The translations under genes were made by a program, and so were the position numbers. From positions 1 to 64,000 of the forward strand of contig NZ_JAFBIL020000008.1 in the NCBI RefSeq assembly GCF_016809835.1: 64,000 bases of DNA, in the 5' to 3' direction. The notes under the pieces were generated by a model. The model ran no database searches, was not told the origin of the DNA, and saw nothing but the letters and a program-made list of their open reading frames with translations. The DNA is from Massilia soli. Lineage in GTDB: Bacteria; Pseudomonadota; Gammaproteobacteria; Burkholderiales; Burkholderiaceae_D. Below, piece after piece: positions 47,392 to 61,259 of the stretch. How positions within the stretch are numbered: position 1 is the first letter of the stretch; each line of letters opens with the position of its first letter.

Positions 47392-48087
47392 ATGAATGAA
47401 CGCATCACGATTAGCACGCCTGACGGCAGTTTCGGCGCTTACGTAGCAAAGCCCGCGACGCTCCCAGCTCCCGCCATTGTCGTCATCCAGGAAATTTTCG
47501 GCATTAACGCCGACCTGCGGGCGACCTGCGACGAATTGGCGGCGCAGGGTTTCATTGCGATCTGCCCTGACCTGTTCTGGCGCTTGCAACCGGGTGTCGA
47601 CCTGACCGACCAGAGCCAGGAAGAGTGGAAGCAGGCGATGGCGCTGTACCAGGCCTTCGATCTCGATAAGGGCGTGGAGGATGTTGGCGCGACGTTGCAG
47701 GCCGCGCGCGACTATGACGGCGCCAACGGCAAAGTAGGGGTAATGGGCTTTTGCATGGGTGGGTTGCTGACGTTCCTCACGGCGGCGCGCAACGCCCCGG
47801 ATGCGGCGGCGGCATACTACGGCGGCAGGACGAACGAGTTTGTGGCCGAGATGCAGTCGGTGTCATGCCCGATGATCATGCACCTGGGCGAAGCCGACGA
47901 GTATATTCCACCGCCAGCGCGCGAGCAGATTACCAAGGCGGCAGAGGGACATGCGAATGTGACGGTGTACACGTATGCGGGGCAGAACCATGCGTTTGCG
48001 CGGCATAACGGGTCGCATTACGATGCGGCGTCGGCGAAGCTGGCGAATCAGCGCACGTATGAGCTCTTTAAGAAGCGGTTGGGCTGA
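47392..48087 (+). CDS. Dienelactone hydrolase family protein
   Basis: This 231-residue alpha/beta-hydrolase has IVVIQEIFGINADLRATCDE at the oxyanion region. The nucleophile is Cys in VGVMGFCMGGLLTF (GxCxGG, the DLH signature), with Asp in LGEADEYIPP and His in AGQNHAFARHNGSHYD. Family members open the lactone ring of dienelactone in aromatic degradation; many paralogues act on other esters. No aromatic-catabolic genes are nearby, so substrate is open. ATG 47392 was chosen because the longer frame adds 17 residues before the conserved start. Confidence 0.92.
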   Translation: MNERITISTPDGSFGAYVAKPATLPAPAIVVIQEIFGINADLRATCDELAAQGFIAICPDLFWRLQPGVDLTDQSQEEWKQAMALYQAFDLDKGVEDVGATLQAARDYDGANGKVGVMGFCMGGLLTFLTAARNAPDAAAAYYGGRTNEFVAEMQSVSCPMIMHLGEADEYIPPPAREQITKAAEGHANVTVYTYAGQNHAFARHNGSHYDAASAKLANQRTYELFKKRLG

Positions 48088-48097
48088 TCTTGGGATT

Positions 48098-48166
48098 CGG
48101 CGGATGACGCGCTGCGCGCTCTTCCGCCCTACCAGTACTACCGTCAACGTAGGGCGGAAGAGCGCG
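48098..48166. repeat. Dispersed GTAGGGCGGA-type repeat forming an 18-bp stem
   Basis: CGCGCTCTTCCGCCCTAC (48115-48132) and GTAGGGCGGAAGAGCGCG (48149-48166) are perfect inverted copies with a 16-nt loop. The left copy continues into GGCGGATGACGCGCTG, giving the familiar proteobacterial intergenic repeat GTAGGGCGGA...ATCCGCC. It separates the convergent hydrolase and PagP-like genes and may terminate both. Confidence 0.8.
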
Positions 48167-48171
48167 TACTT

Positions 48172-48654
48172 TTAGAACAGCTTAAACTTCAACTGCAGCG
48201 ATATCCCGCCGTGCAATCGGTTCTTGTATGTCGGGATCACCGCCAGGTTGACACCCACCCGCTTGTACTCGTACGTCGCCGCGGGAATCAGGGCTGGAAA
48301 CCAGCCACCATCGCGCATCTCCGGATAGCCGTCGAACGCCCCAATCACCGCGCCGAGCTTTACGCCCTTGTACGTCCACGGCTGGTAATACAAACCCACA
48401 TACTTCGAGTGTTCGCGGTCGCTGTTATAAAACCGCCCCGCCGTCACCGATGCTTCATCCGAAAACCGGTACTCGATCCCGACGCCGGGGTTACGGCCAT
48501 TGAGGTCCTTGTCGCTCTGGAAGTGGTACGTCGCAAAGCCGGTCGAGAGCCACAGCTCGCTGCGTTTGCCGCTGTCCGGCGCTGGCGCCTGCTCTTGTGC
48601 CTGGGCCTGGGCGCACAGCAGCAATGCCAGCGCGAGGGCGGATGTCTTGATCAT
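48172..48654 (-). CDS. PagP-like outer-membrane beta-barrel protein
   Basis: This 160-residue protein has a signal peptide (IKTSALALALLLCAQAQAQ). The mature part has alternating hydrophobic strands: ATYHF, GVGIEYRFSDEASVTAGRFY, VGLYYQPWTYKGVKLGAVIG, LIPAATYEYKRVGVNLAVIP, and a final ISLQLKFKLF ending in Phe, typical of outer-membrane barrels. Size and the TYHF and IPTYKN regions recall PagP, which palmitoylates lipid A. The Asp-Ser pair of PagP is not obvious; NSDRE may replace it. Enzyme activity is therefore uncertain. It lies 8 bp after def. Confidence 0.6.
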   Translation of the reverse strand: MIKTSALALALLLCAQAQAQEQAPAPDSGKRSELWLSTGFATYHFQSDKDLNGRNPGVGIEYRFSDEASVTAGRFYNSDREHSKYVGLYYQPWTYKGVKLGAVIGAFDGYPEMRDGGWFPALIPAATYEYKRVGVNLAVIPTYKNRLHGGISLQLKFKLF

Positions 48655-48662
48655 GGATTGTC

Positions 48663-49199
48663 TTAGTCGTCGTCGTTTGGATCGAGATCCGGGAACATCA
48701 CTTCGGTGTAGCCGAACTGGGAGAAATCACGGATCCGCATCGGATACAGGATCCCGAGCAGGTGATCGACTTCGTGCTGCACCACGCGCGCGTGGAAGCC
48801 GTCAACGTCGCGGCTGATCTTGTTTCCGAACTGGTCGAAGCCCTCGTAACGCAGCTCGCTGAAGCGCGGGACCAGGCCGCGCAGTCCAGGCACCGACAGG
48901 CAGCCCTCGAAGGCGTCGTCCGTTGCTTCGGACAGTGGCGTCAGCACCGGATTGATCAAGACCGTCTCGGGCACCTGCGGTGCGTCCGGGTAGCGCGCGT
49001 TCTGCTTGAAGCCGTAGATCACCAGCTGCAGGTTGACGCCGATTTGCGGCGCCGCCAGGCCGGCGCCGTTCGCATCATGCATGGTGTCGAACATGTCTGC
49101 GATGAGCGCATGCAGCTCGGGCGTGTCGAATTCAAGCACCGGTTCGGCGACGCGCAGCAAGCGCGGGTCGCCCATTTTGAGAATTTCACGGACTGTCAT
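48663..49199 (-). CDS. def: Peptide deformylase
   Basis: This 178-residue metalloenzyme removes the formyl group from nascent proteins. Motif 1 is [19 protein letters not shown], motif 2 [11 protein letters not shown] (metal Cys) and motif 3 [16 protein letters not shown] (HExxH). It has an acidic C-terminal tail (PDLDPNDDD). It is not paired with fmt here, the usual site of the main copy, so another def may exist elsewhere. It overlaps galU by 4 bp. Confidence 0.96.
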   Translation of the reverse strand: MTVREILKMGDPRLLRVAEPVLEFDTPELHALIADMFDTMHDANGAGLAAPQIGVNLQLVIYGFKQNARYPDAPQVPETVLINPVLTPLSEATDDAFEGCLSVPGLRGLVPRFSELRYEGFDQFGNKISRDVDGFHARVVQHEVDHLLGILYPMRIRDFSQFGYTEVMFPDLDPNDDD

Positions 49200-50089
49200 T
49201 TCGGGTCGAGTCTTTCACAAACGTCGTTAAGGAACTGGCGCAGCCCTGGGCCGGTCTCCGGGTGTTTCAGGCCCATCGCAGTCATCGCCTTCAGGTAGCC
49301 AAGTTTGGAGCCGCAGTCGTAGCGCTGGCCGGCGTATCGATACGCCAGCACCCGTTCGGCAGCCATCAAGGCCGCGATGCCGTCGGTAAGCTGGATCTCG
49401 CCGCCAGCGCCAGTGCCGAGATTTTCCAGGTAGTCGAAAATGCGCCCGGTGAGCACGTAGCGACCGACCACGGCAAGCGTCGATGGCGCCACCTCCGGCT
49501 GCGGCTTTTCGACGATGCCCGACACCAGTTCGATGCCCGGACGGTAAGGCGCAGCGCTGACAATGCCGTACTGTTTGGTGTTCTCTCGCGGTACGTCCTG
49601 CACCGCCAGCACGCTGCAGTTTTCGTAATCGTACACCTCGGTCATCTGCTGCAATACAGGCTTGTAATCCGGGCTGGTGTCCATGAAGTCGTCGGCCAGC
49701 AGCACCGCAAACGGTTCATTACCGACAACCGGGCGCGCGCACAGAACCGCGTGGCCGAGGCCCAGCGGTTCCGACTGGCGGATGTAGATGCAGGTGATGT
49801 TCTTGGGGATGACGCCGCGGATCACTTCCAGCAGTTGCGCCTTGCCGGCCGCTTCCAGCTCGGCTTCAAGCTCGTAGGCCTTGTCGAAGTGGTCCTCGAT
49901 CGCGCGCTTGTTGCGGCCGGTGATGAAGATCATCTCGGTGATGCCGGCGGCCACAGCCTCCTCGACCGCGTACTGGATCAGTGGCTTGTCGACGATCGGG
50001 AGCATTTCCTTCGGCTGCGCCTTGGTAGCCGGGAGGAAGCGGCTGCCTAAACCGGCCACCGGGAATACTGCTTTTCTGATGCGCTGCAT
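49196..50089 (-). CDS. galU: UTP-glucose-1-phosphate uridylyltransferase
   Basis: This 297-residue enzyme makes UDP-glucose for LPS, exopolysaccharide and trehalose. The nucleotidyltransferase signature is [49 protein letters not shown] is the metal-binding region, with [10 protein letters not shown] and GEIQLTDGI further on. ATG 50089 was chosen; the frame extends upstream into ligA without similarity. It sits 20 bp after ligA. Confidence 0.96.
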   Translation of the reverse strand: MQRIRKAVFPVAGLGSRFLPATKAQPKEMLPIVDKPLIQYAVEEAVAAGITEMIFITGRNKRAIEDHFDKAYELEAELEAAGKAQLLEVIRGVIPKNITCIYIRQSEPLGLGHAVLCARPVVGNEPFAVLLADDFMDTSPDYKPVLQQMTEVYDYENCSVLAVQDVPRENTKQYGIVSAAPYRPGIELVSGIVEKPQPEVAPSTLAVVGRYVLTGRIFDYLENLGTGAGGEIQLTDGIAALMAAERVLAYRYAGQRYDCGSKLGYLKAMTAMGLKHPETGPGLRQFLNDVCERLDPK

Positions 50090-50109
50090 CCTGCCCCCTG
50101 TTTGTTCGT

Positions 50110-53296
<3,187 letters not shown>

Positions 53297-53300
<4 letters not shown>

Positions 53301-56300
53301 GCTGCTTGGGCCTCAGTAGCAAAATTTGCGGCGGACTCCATGTCCACCGCCACAATGCGCGATACACCTTGTTCCTGCATCGTCACACCGATCAGTTGAT
53401 TGGCCATTTCCATCGCAATTTTATTATGCGAGATGAAAAGGAATTGAGTATGTTCGGACATCCGCTTGACCATCCGGCAGAAGCGCTCGGTGTTGGCATC
53501 GTCGAGCGGCGCGTCCACTTCGTCGAGCAGGCAGAATGGCGCGGGGTTGAGCCGGAACATGGAAAACACCAGCGCTGTCGCGGTCAGGGCCTTTTCGCCG
53601 CCCGACAGCAGGTGGATGGTCGCGTTCTTTTTACCCGGCGGCTGCGCCATGACTTGCACGCCGGAGTCGAGGATTTCGTCGCCGGTCATGACCAGCCTGG
53701 CGTTACCGCCGCCAAACAGGATCGGGAACAGCTCCGAGAAGTGATGATTGACGCGGTCGAAGGTGTCCTGCAGCAGGTCACGCGTCTCCTTGTCGATTTT
53801 CTGGATGGCGTCTTGCAGCGTGTTGATCGCCTCGGTCAGGTCGGCATTCTGCGAGTCGAGGAAGTTCTTGCGCTCGGAAGCCTGCGCCAGCTCGTCGAGC
53901 GCGGCCAGGTTGACCGCGCCGAGCGCCGTGATGGCGTTGGTCAGGCGCGTGACCTCGCCCTGCAGGTACGAAGCCTTCATGTCCGGGTGGAGCTTCTCGT
54001 TCAGCGCCGCCTCGTCGGCCTCCACGGCTTTCAGCGCGTCGTTGAACTGCTCCTGGTTCAGGCGCGCGGCCTGCTCCTTGAGCTGCATCTCGGTGATCTT
54101 GTCGCGCTGCGGCTGAAGGCTACGTTCGGCCTGCATGCGCGATTCCTCGGCGCTGCGCAGCTGCTGCGTGATCTGGTCAAGCTCATGGCGCGCATCGGAC
54201 AGCGCGCGTTCCTGGCCGGTGCGCCGTTCAAGCAGGTCCTGCAGGCCGTCGTTGGCGGCGCCGGCTTCCAGCGATTCGAGTTCCTGCTGTCCGAGCTCAA
54301 TGCTCTCGCCGACCTGCGAAGCCTGCTGCGTGGCGGTGGCGATATTGCGGCGCAGTTCCTCGATCTTGCTGCGCTGTGATTTCTCGGCGAACTGCGCTTC
54401 CTGCGCCGCGCGTTCCATCTCGCGCAGCTGTTGGCGCGCGTCGGCCAGCGCCTGCTCTTTTTCGAGGAACACGGTCTGCCCGTCTTCATGCGCGCCTTGC
54501 AGTTCGGCCAGCTCCATGTCGAGCTGTTCAAACTTCTCTTCAGCCTCGGCCTGGATCTGCTGCTGCTCGGCTTCCTGCGCTGCGATCTCGGCCAGGTCGG
54601 TGGCGATCTGGGTGCTGCGCTGGTTGAAGCGCGCTTCGACTTCGGACTGCTTGACGACGTCGATCTGCAGGCCGTGCACGTGCTGCGTCAAACCTGCGAT
54701 GCGCTGGCGCGCGTCCTGCAGGCGGCGCGACAGGTCGGTTGCGGCAGCGTCGGCGCGCACCGAGCGGGCGCGCGCTTCGTCGGCCAGCAGTGCTTGTGCG
54801 CGCAGCTGGCGGGTGATGTTTTCGATTTCCTGCTGGCGCCCGAGCATGCCGTCCTGCTCCGAATCGGCGGCGTAAAAGCGCACGCTCGACTGGGTGACAA
54901 CGTGGCCCTGGCGCGTGATGAATGATCCGCCCGTTGGCAGCTTGCCCCGTTCTGCGAATGCGGTTGCCGTGTCATCGGCGGCGAACACATTGTGCAGCCA
55001 GTCGTGCAGCAGGCCGCGCAGGCCCGTTTCGTTCAGCTTGAGCAGGTTGGCGAAGGGCTTGAGCCCATTGACTTCCAGCGGCGCCTCCGTGTTCTGCAAG
55101 GTCGGAGCGTACAACGCCAGCTTGGCCGGCGGGGCATCGCTGAAGAAGGCCTTGGCCCAGTCGATGTTCGACATCTCCAGCGCGCCGGTGCGCTCGCGCA
55201 GCACCGCTTCCATGGCGGTTTCCCAGCCCTGCTCGATGTGCAGCTTCTGCCACAAGCGCGGCAAGCCGTCGAGCTCATGCTTCTGCAGCCAGGGTTGTAC
55301 CTTGCCCTGGGTTTGCACGCGTTCCTGCAGCTGCTTCAGCGCAGACAGGCGCGCTTCAAGCTGCGCGTTGGCGGCGCTTTCCGCATTCACCTGCGACTGT
55401 GCGGCGGAGCGCTCTTCTTCCACGCGCTGCTGCTGTTCGGACGCCTCTTCGAGCATCATGGTCTGCTCTTCCAGCGCCTGCTGCTTTTCCTCGAGCTGCA
55501 TCTTGAGGTTGGCGAGGTGGCTGCTGTCGGGCAGGTTCAAGCCGTTCTTTTCCAGCTGCAGGCGCTCGCGCCGCGTGGCCAGGCCTTGCAGGATGTTCGA
55601 TGCGTTGCGCTGGTGCGCCGAGGACAGCTCGATCTGCTGCTGCGCCTGCATGATCTTCTGACGCGACTGCGTGGTCTTTTCCTGCGCTTCGCGCCATGCC
55701 GTTTCCAGCGATGGAATGCGTTCGCTCTGCGCTTCGGCCGACATCTGCGACTGCTCGACACGCCCACCCAGCTCTTCAAGCAGGTACTCGGCTTCTTCGA
55801 TCTGCTCCTGGTACTCCTGCGCCTGCGTTTGCCACTGGTTGCGCTGCGCGGTCAGGGTGCCGATCTGGTTCTGCAGGCGCGAACGCGATTCGATGACGAA
55901 CTTGATCTGCGCTTCAAGGCTGCCGATTTCCGAATTGGTCTGGTACAGGTGGCCCTGCGCCGTGTGCAGGCGGTCGCCGACGGCGAAGTGGGCCTGGCGC
56001 ATGCGTTCGAGGTCCAGTTCAACGTGGCGCAGCTTGGCGGTCTGTTCTTCGAGGTCGGTCTGGGCCTGCTCCATCTCGCGGAAGTACCTGGTCTGCTCGG
56101 CCTTCGCTTCGTTCTTACGCAGCAGCCAAAGCAGCTTTTGCTTTTCTTCCTGGTCGGCCTGCAGCGAGTGGAACTTGTTGGCGACGACCGCCTGCGCTTC
56201 GAGCTTCTCGAGGTTGGCGTTCAGCTCGCGCAGGATGTCTTCGACGCGCAGCAGGTTCTCGCGCGTGTCGTTCAGGCGGTTTTCGGTTTCGCGGCGGCGC

Positions 56301-56824
56301 TCCTTGTACTTCGATACACCCGCCGCCTCTTCCAGGAACACGCGCAGTTCTTCAGGGCGCGACTCGATGATTCGCGAGATCATGCCCTGGCCGATGATGG
56401 CGTAGGCGCGCGGACCGAGGCCGGTGCCGAGGAAAATGTCCTGGATGTCGCGCCGGCGTACCGGCTGGCTGTTGATGTAGTAGGTGGAGGTGCCGTCGCG
56501 CGTGAGCGTGCGCTTGACCGCGATCTCGGCGTACTGGCCCCACTGGCCCGCGGCCTTGCCGTCGTTATTGTCGAACACCAGTTCCACCGAGGCGCGGCCG
56601 GCCGGTTTGCGGTGCGTGGAGCCGTTGAAAATCACGTCCTGCATCGACTCGCCGCGCAGTTCGGATGCCTTCGATTCGCCCAGCACCCATCGCACGGCGT
56701 CGATGATATTCGACTTGCCGCAGCCGTTAGGGCCGACCACGCCCACCAACTGACCCGGGACCTGGAAATTGGTGGGATCTACGAAAGACTTAAATCCCGA
56801 CAATTTTATGGAAGATAGACGCAC
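53297..56824 (-). CDS. smc: Chromosome segregation protein SMC
   Basis: This 1175-residue condensin ATPase has Walker A VVGPNGCGKSNIIDAVRWVL. A long coiled coil (about 170-500) leads to a hinge (about 510-660) and a second coiled coil (about 665-1010). The C-terminal ABC signature is HLLSGGEKALTATALVFSMF, with Walker B PFCLLDEVDAPLDDANTERF. Length is typical (about 1170). The 288 bp upstream (56825-57112) hold no gene that I recognise and should contain the promoter of the smc-zipA-ligA-galU-def operon. Confidence 0.98.
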
Positions 56825-57112
56825 GTTGTTGAACTGTTCTTCGCCTTGCTCGGCTCTTGGTTACCCGGAGATCGGAAAGGCCACCATCATACCATCTGTT
56901 GCTTGCAATATGGCCAAGTACGGAGCCAGGACAAGCGGACTTTCTCAGGGAAACACGGGACGATGCAAGCAGGCGGCGCTGGTTGCCAAGAAGCATGTCG
57001 GTAGCCACGGTGGGAAGAAAGGCGAGTTTGCCGGCGGCTGGAAGACGCCCAGCGAGGCGGCGATGGACAGCGAGAACGAGCAAAACGTCGCCCACCCGGC
57101 ATCATTGCGGAA

Positions 57113-59497
57113 TTATGCGCTCAAGACGGCGCCGGCCGAATCATTCATGGCTTCGGACAACACGCGCGCGACGACGCCACTGTCCTGGATCACCCTCGCC
57201 TTGCCTTCGCGGCAGGCCTGCGCGAGCGCTTCGCTTTGCAGCGAGAACGCTTCTTGCCGCGCGCCGGTCGAGAAAATGTACAGGCTGCGCAGCGGGCTGA
57301 CCCACGCCAGCTTGACCTTGCGAACGCTCTCGTCGGGCTGCACGAACTCGAGCCACATGCCGCGTTCCAGCCCGTCGACGGTGATCACCGCCTCGTCCGC
57401 GCTCGCTTCCTGCTCGAGCGCGGCGGCTGCCTGCTCCTTTTCCATGCGGCGAATCGCATCCTGCTGCGCCACCTCCACGGCGATTTCCAGCTGGCGCTCC
57501 GGCGACAGGTCCAGCGGCGCACGCACGATCGAGGCATGGCATTCGGCCAGTCCGGCGAAGAACTGCAGGCGGTCCGCGTCCTTCCACTTGATGACGTCGA
57601 GCCATTGGTTCAATGTCGTCAGCAGCCCCGGCAACTTGCCAATGAGCTCCTTGCGCTGCTCGGTGGTGACCTTCGGCTTCACACTCCACAGCAAATCGTC
57701 CATGGTGCGCGTGGCGTTGGCGACCGCACCGGGCTTATCGTCTTCCACCGTGTAGGCAACGGTCAGCACCGTCGTCCATTTCTTTTCGAGGAAATTGTCG
57801 ACGATGTCGACCGCGCCATTGCCGCCAATACGCATGGCCACCGCCACCCGGGCGCTGCGGTTCGCTTCGGCAGACTTTTCCTGCTTGAGCGCCTTGGCGA
57901 TCGGGCCGGCGATGTCGCTGTCGGTGATGGACTCGTCCGCCGCAATCGATGCTTCCAGGTCGGCGACCGCTTCGGCGAAGGCTTCCTGCTCGCGGTCGGC
58001 GTCGCGGCCGACCAGGTCGACGTTGCGGCGCATCGCCTGGAACAGCGGGTCGTCGGCGTGCTTGCGTTGCTCCCAGCCCATACGCGAGAGCAAGTCGATC
58101 ATGCGCCGCGCCGGGTGCGCTTCCTCGAAGAAGAAATTCTTGTCCGACAACGCCGCTTTCAGCACCGGGATTTGCAGGAACTGGATCAGGTCGCGGATTT
58201 CGGCGGGGATACTGTCGTCGAGGAAAACGGTTTCGAAGATGCGCGACAGCAGGTCGATGGTGCCCTCGTCGCCGCGCGACAGGCTGCCCTGGGGCAGGCT
58301 TTCTTTCAGGCGCGGCAGGTAAAACACATTGTGCGCGGGCGCACCTGCCTTGTCCGAAGCGCTGGCCATGCCTGATGCCGGCATCGGCGGCATGCGCTTC
58401 TGCATTTCCCCGAGTATGCCCAGCAATCCGCCGCCGACACCGGCAGCGTGCCCGGCGCCGGACGCAAGGCCTGCAGGAGCAAACCCACCGGCGCCGACAG
58501 CCTGCGCGCCAGCGCCATCGCCGGAGGCCGGCGCGAACCCACCGGCACTGGTCGCAGGCTGCAGCACGGCGCCACGCTCAAGGAAGCCGCCGCGCGTCTG
58601 TTCGACAGGCGGCACGAACGGCGTATCGAAGCCCGCGGCAGTGCTTGGCCGCCAGCCGCCGCTGCCTTTCGGCATCGACGGCAAGTCAGGAATGAGCGGA
58701 ATGCCGTCATCGGCTTCAGGGCCGGACTTGAAGAAATCCTGCAGCCGGCGCGACAATGCCGCCTTTTCCGCTGCCCGCGCCGCCTTGGCCGCCGCAGCGT
58801 TGTCGGTTTTCTGAATGCGGTAAGAATCCACGGACCCCGGCAACACGCCTTTGCGCAGCATTGCCAGGTTCAGCGCTTCATACATTGGCGCGAATTCAAA
58901 CAGCATGCCCGGCCGGAGCATCGGCACGATCAATGCATGCCCGGCGCGCTCCGGCTCGAAGTCTATCCATGCCTGCTGCAGCGCCATCAGGAACACCTGC
59001 GGACGGAACGGATTCTGATTCATGCGCAATACATCGCGTTCGAGCATGTGGCCGAGGCGCACGTTCAGCATCGCAAGGGCGTCGGAGTTGGCGACATCGA
59101 ATGGCCGGCTGACGCCCTCAAAGGTCACCTGGTTGTCCATCTCCTCCAGCGAAACCAAACTGAGCGGGATAGGCGATGCTGCGGATTTGACCGGGACCGG
59201 CGCAAGCGCCACCAGTTCCGTGCGCGCGGCGTCGGCGAGTGCCTGGCAGGCAAGGTGGAAGAAGGCGTAACTGTTTTCTTTGAGGAGATTGCCGGATTTA
59301 ACGCGCTGGAACATGGTGCTGCCGTCCGCCGATGCGGCGGTGGCATCGAGCAATTCGGCAATCATGCGGTTGATCACCGCCATCAGGTTGTCGTTAACGT
59401 GGCTAGAAACGATACCGGCGAGCTTTTCCAACAGGTCCTGGCGGATCTTGGCGCCAGATGCCTGCGGTAGAGCTGCTTCCGATTGTCGACTCGCCAT
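57113..59497 (-). CDS. DUF1631-family protein
   Basis: This 794-residue protein of the DUF1631 family is found mainly in beta- and gammaproteobacteria; its function is unknown. N-terminal helical part (RQDLLEKLAGIVSSHVNDNL), a Gly/Ala/Pro-rich linker (about 330-390), then a long helical region (FLDDSIPAEIRDLIQFLQIP; AHPARRMIDLLSRMGWEQRK). The C-terminus is a small beta domain (GLERGMWLEFVQPDESVRKV; PLRSLYIFSTGARQEAFSLQ), PilZ-like in appearance but without a clear c-di-GMP RxxxR motif. ATG 59497 is set by GGAG five bases upstream; the preceding ATG at 59500 is nearly as good. It is monocistronic. Confidence 0.85.
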   Translation of the reverse strand: MASRQSEAALPQASGAKIRQDLLEKLAGIVSSHVNDNLMAVINRMIAELLDATAASADGSTMFQRVKSGNLLKENSYAFFHLACQALADAARTELVALAPVPVKSAASPIPLSLVSLEEMDNQVTFEGVSRPFDVANSDALAMLNVRLGHMLERDVLRMNQNPFRPQVFLMALQQAWIDFEPERAGHALIVPMLRPGMLFEFAPMYEALNLAMLRKGVLPGSVDSYRIQKTDNAAAAKAARAAEKAALSRRLQDFFKSGPEADDGIPLIPDLPSMPKGSGGWRPSTAAGFDTPFVPPVEQTRGGFLERGAVLQPATSAGGFAPASGDGAGAQAVGAGGFAPAGLASGAGHAAGVGGGLLGILGEMQKRMPPMPASGMASASDKAGAPAHNVFYLPRLKESLPQGSLSRGDEGTIDLLSRIFETVFLDDSIPAEIRDLIQFLQIPVLKAALSDKNFFFEEAHPARRMIDLLSRMGWEQRKHADDPLFQAMRRNVDLVGRDADREQEAFAEAVADLEASIAADESITDSDIAGPIAKALKQEKSAEANRSARVAVAMRIGGNGAVDIVDNFLEKKWTTVLTVAYTVEDDKPGAVANATRTMDDLLWSVKPKVTTEQRKELIGKLPGLLTTLNQWLDVIKWKDADRLQFFAGLAECHASIVRAPLDLSPERQLEIAVEVAQQDAIRRMEKEQAAAALEQEASADEAVITVDGLERGMWLEFVQPDESVRKVKLAWVSPLRSLYIFSTGARQEAFSLQSEALAQACREGKARVIQDSGVVARVLSEAMNDSAGAVLSA

Positions 59498-59714
59498 CAT
59501 GACTCCATTCTGACACGATATTGCCGCTTGGCAATAGCCAATCTGCATATTCGCCACGCTTTTGCACGCAAATTGTCGGAACTTGTCGATTTTGCATCAC
59601 CTGGAAGGGCCGCGCTGACCGCCATAGCTTGATGTCGCGCAAAAGTTTCAACATGGACTTCCCTACGATGGCAGAGATGTCCCGTCTGGAATTGCCACCG
59701 AGAAGGAAGTCACC

Positions 59715-61085
59715 ATGAAGCGCATCCGTAACCTCGACACCACCCTCAAAATCCACGCCTGCCTCGCCATTGTGCTGGTCCTTGGGGTTGCACTGGCGGC
59801 CGTGCTGCTGTCCCGGCTGGGACAACTGAGCGAGCTGGCCGCGCGGGTGCTGGAGACCAGCGGCGCGGCTGGCGGCGCCCAGGCCGCCGAACTGCTGCGC
59901 TCCGGCTACGAACAGACGCGCAACTGGAGCATCGTCCTGATCATCGCCGGCCTGACGCTGGCCGGCACCCTGGCAGCGTGGCTTGCGGGCGAAGTTTCGC
60001 GGCCAATCCACAGCGCCATGCTGGTGGCCCGGCGCATCGCCAGCGGCGACCTGGGCGTCCGGATCGCGCAGCAAGACCGCGGCGAAGCCGGCTTGCTAAT
60101 GATCGCCATGCAAGAGATGAACGACAAGCTGGTGACGATGATCGACGGTGTCCGTGCCGGCGCCGATACCCTGTCCAGCGGCGCCGGCGAGATCGCCAGC
60201 AGCAGCATGAACCTGTCGGCGCGCACCGAACAGCAGGCGGCGGCGCTGGAAGAGACCGCGACGTCGATGGAAGAACTGACGGCGACCGTCAAGCAGAATG
60301 CCGATCACGCGCACCAGGCCAGCAAGCTGGCGGTGTCAGCGTCGGAAGTGGCAGTCAAGGGCGGCGAAGTGGTCTCCGAGGTGGTCGGGACGATGGCCTC
60401 GATCAACGAGTCATCGCGCCGGATTGCCGAGATTATCGGTGTCATCGACGGCATCGCCTTCCAGACCAATATTTTGGCGTTGAACGCGGCGGTCGAGGCG
60501 GCGCGTGCCGGCGAACAGGGTCGCGGCTTCGCCGTCGTCGCCTCCGAGGTGCGCAACCTGGCGCAGCGCTCGGCGTCGGCCGCGCGCGAAATCAAGGAGT
60601 TGATCGACGACTCGGTCAACAAGGTGTCCGCCGGCACCCACCTGGCTGACAAGGCCGGCAGCACCATGAATGAGGTGGTGGCCAGCGTCAAGCGCGTCAC
60701 CGAGATCATAGGCGAGATCGCGGCGGCCAGCGCCGAACAGACGACCGGCATCGAGCAGGTCAACCAGGCGATCGCGGCAATGGACCAGGTAACCCAGCAA
60801 AACGCGGCGCTGGTGGAAGAGTCGGCAGCGGCCGCGGCCTCGATGCGCGAGCAGGCTGGCACGCTGAAGCACGCCATCACATCGTTCGGGGTGGAAGCCG
60901 AACCCATGCGCGCGGCGGCGCAGATTCACCTCGTCGCCAGCAATCCCGGCATGACAGCGCCCGCCAAGGCGACCATGGTCAAGCGCCCTCGCCCGGCGCC
61001 GGTTCCCGCAGCGCCAATCGCACGCAAGCCAGTGGCGGCACGGCGCGCCGCAAGCAAACCCGAATCCGATTGGGAAGAGTTCTAA
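59715..61085 (+). CDS. Methyl-accepting chemotaxis protein with very short periplasmic region
   Basis: This 456-residue chemoreceptor has TM1 about 14-33 and TM2 about 72-93, leaving a periplasmic segment of only about 37 residues, so there is no room for a normal sensor domain. A HAMP domain (about 94-145; [20 protein letters not shown]) is followed by methylation helices and the hairpin tip [40 protein letters not shown]. The last residues DWEEF match the xWxxF pentapeptide that tethers CheR/CheB. It probably senses the membrane, pH or energy state, or an accessory protein. It has a strong SD (AAGGAAG). Confidence 0.93.
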   Translation: MKRIRNLDTTLKIHACLAIVLVLGVALAAVLLSRLGQLSELAARVLETSGAAGGAQAAELLRSGYEQTRNWSIVLIIAGLTLAGTLAAWLAGEVSRPIHSAMLVARRIASGDLGVRIAQQDRGEAGLLMIAMQEMNDKLVTMIDGVRAGADTLSSGAGEIASSSMNLSARTEQQAAALEETATSMEELTATVKQNADHAHQASKLAVSASEVAVKGGEVVSEVVGTMASINESSRRIAEIIGVIDGIAFQTNILALNAAVEAARAGEQGRGFAVVASEVRNLAQRSASAAREIKELIDDSVNKVSAGTHLADKAGSTMNEVVASVKRVTEIIGEIAAASAEQTTGIEQVNQAIAAMDQVTQQNAALVEESAAAAASMREQAGTLKHAITSFGVEAEPMRAAAQIHLVASNPGMTAPAKATMVKRPRPAPVPAAPIARKPVAARRAASKPESDWEEF

Positions 61086-61104
61086 CCCATCAGTTTGTTG
61101 CAAT

Positions 61105-61127
61105 CCTGTAGGAGTCAATCCTACAGG
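61105..61127. other. Perfect hairpin after the chemoreceptor gene
   Basis: CCTGTAGGA and TCCTACAGG form a 9-bp perfect stem with a 5-nt loop, 19 bp after the chemoreceptor stop. No T-run follows. It may stabilise the mRNA end or be part of a weak terminator. Confidence 0.5.
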
Positions 61128-61259
61128 GGTACGAGGAATGTTCCGATACCGATTCAACAGTGCGGATCGCATGATTGCTTCACCGGAAACGCAGACGGGA
61201 ACGTTTTCTCAGATGCAAAACCGGCGAGCACAGCATCCCAACTCTAAAAAGGAATGAAC

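Noticed and set aside
54992-56818. 608-codon plus-strand frame
   Set aside because: Antisense shadow of the smc coiled-coil region.
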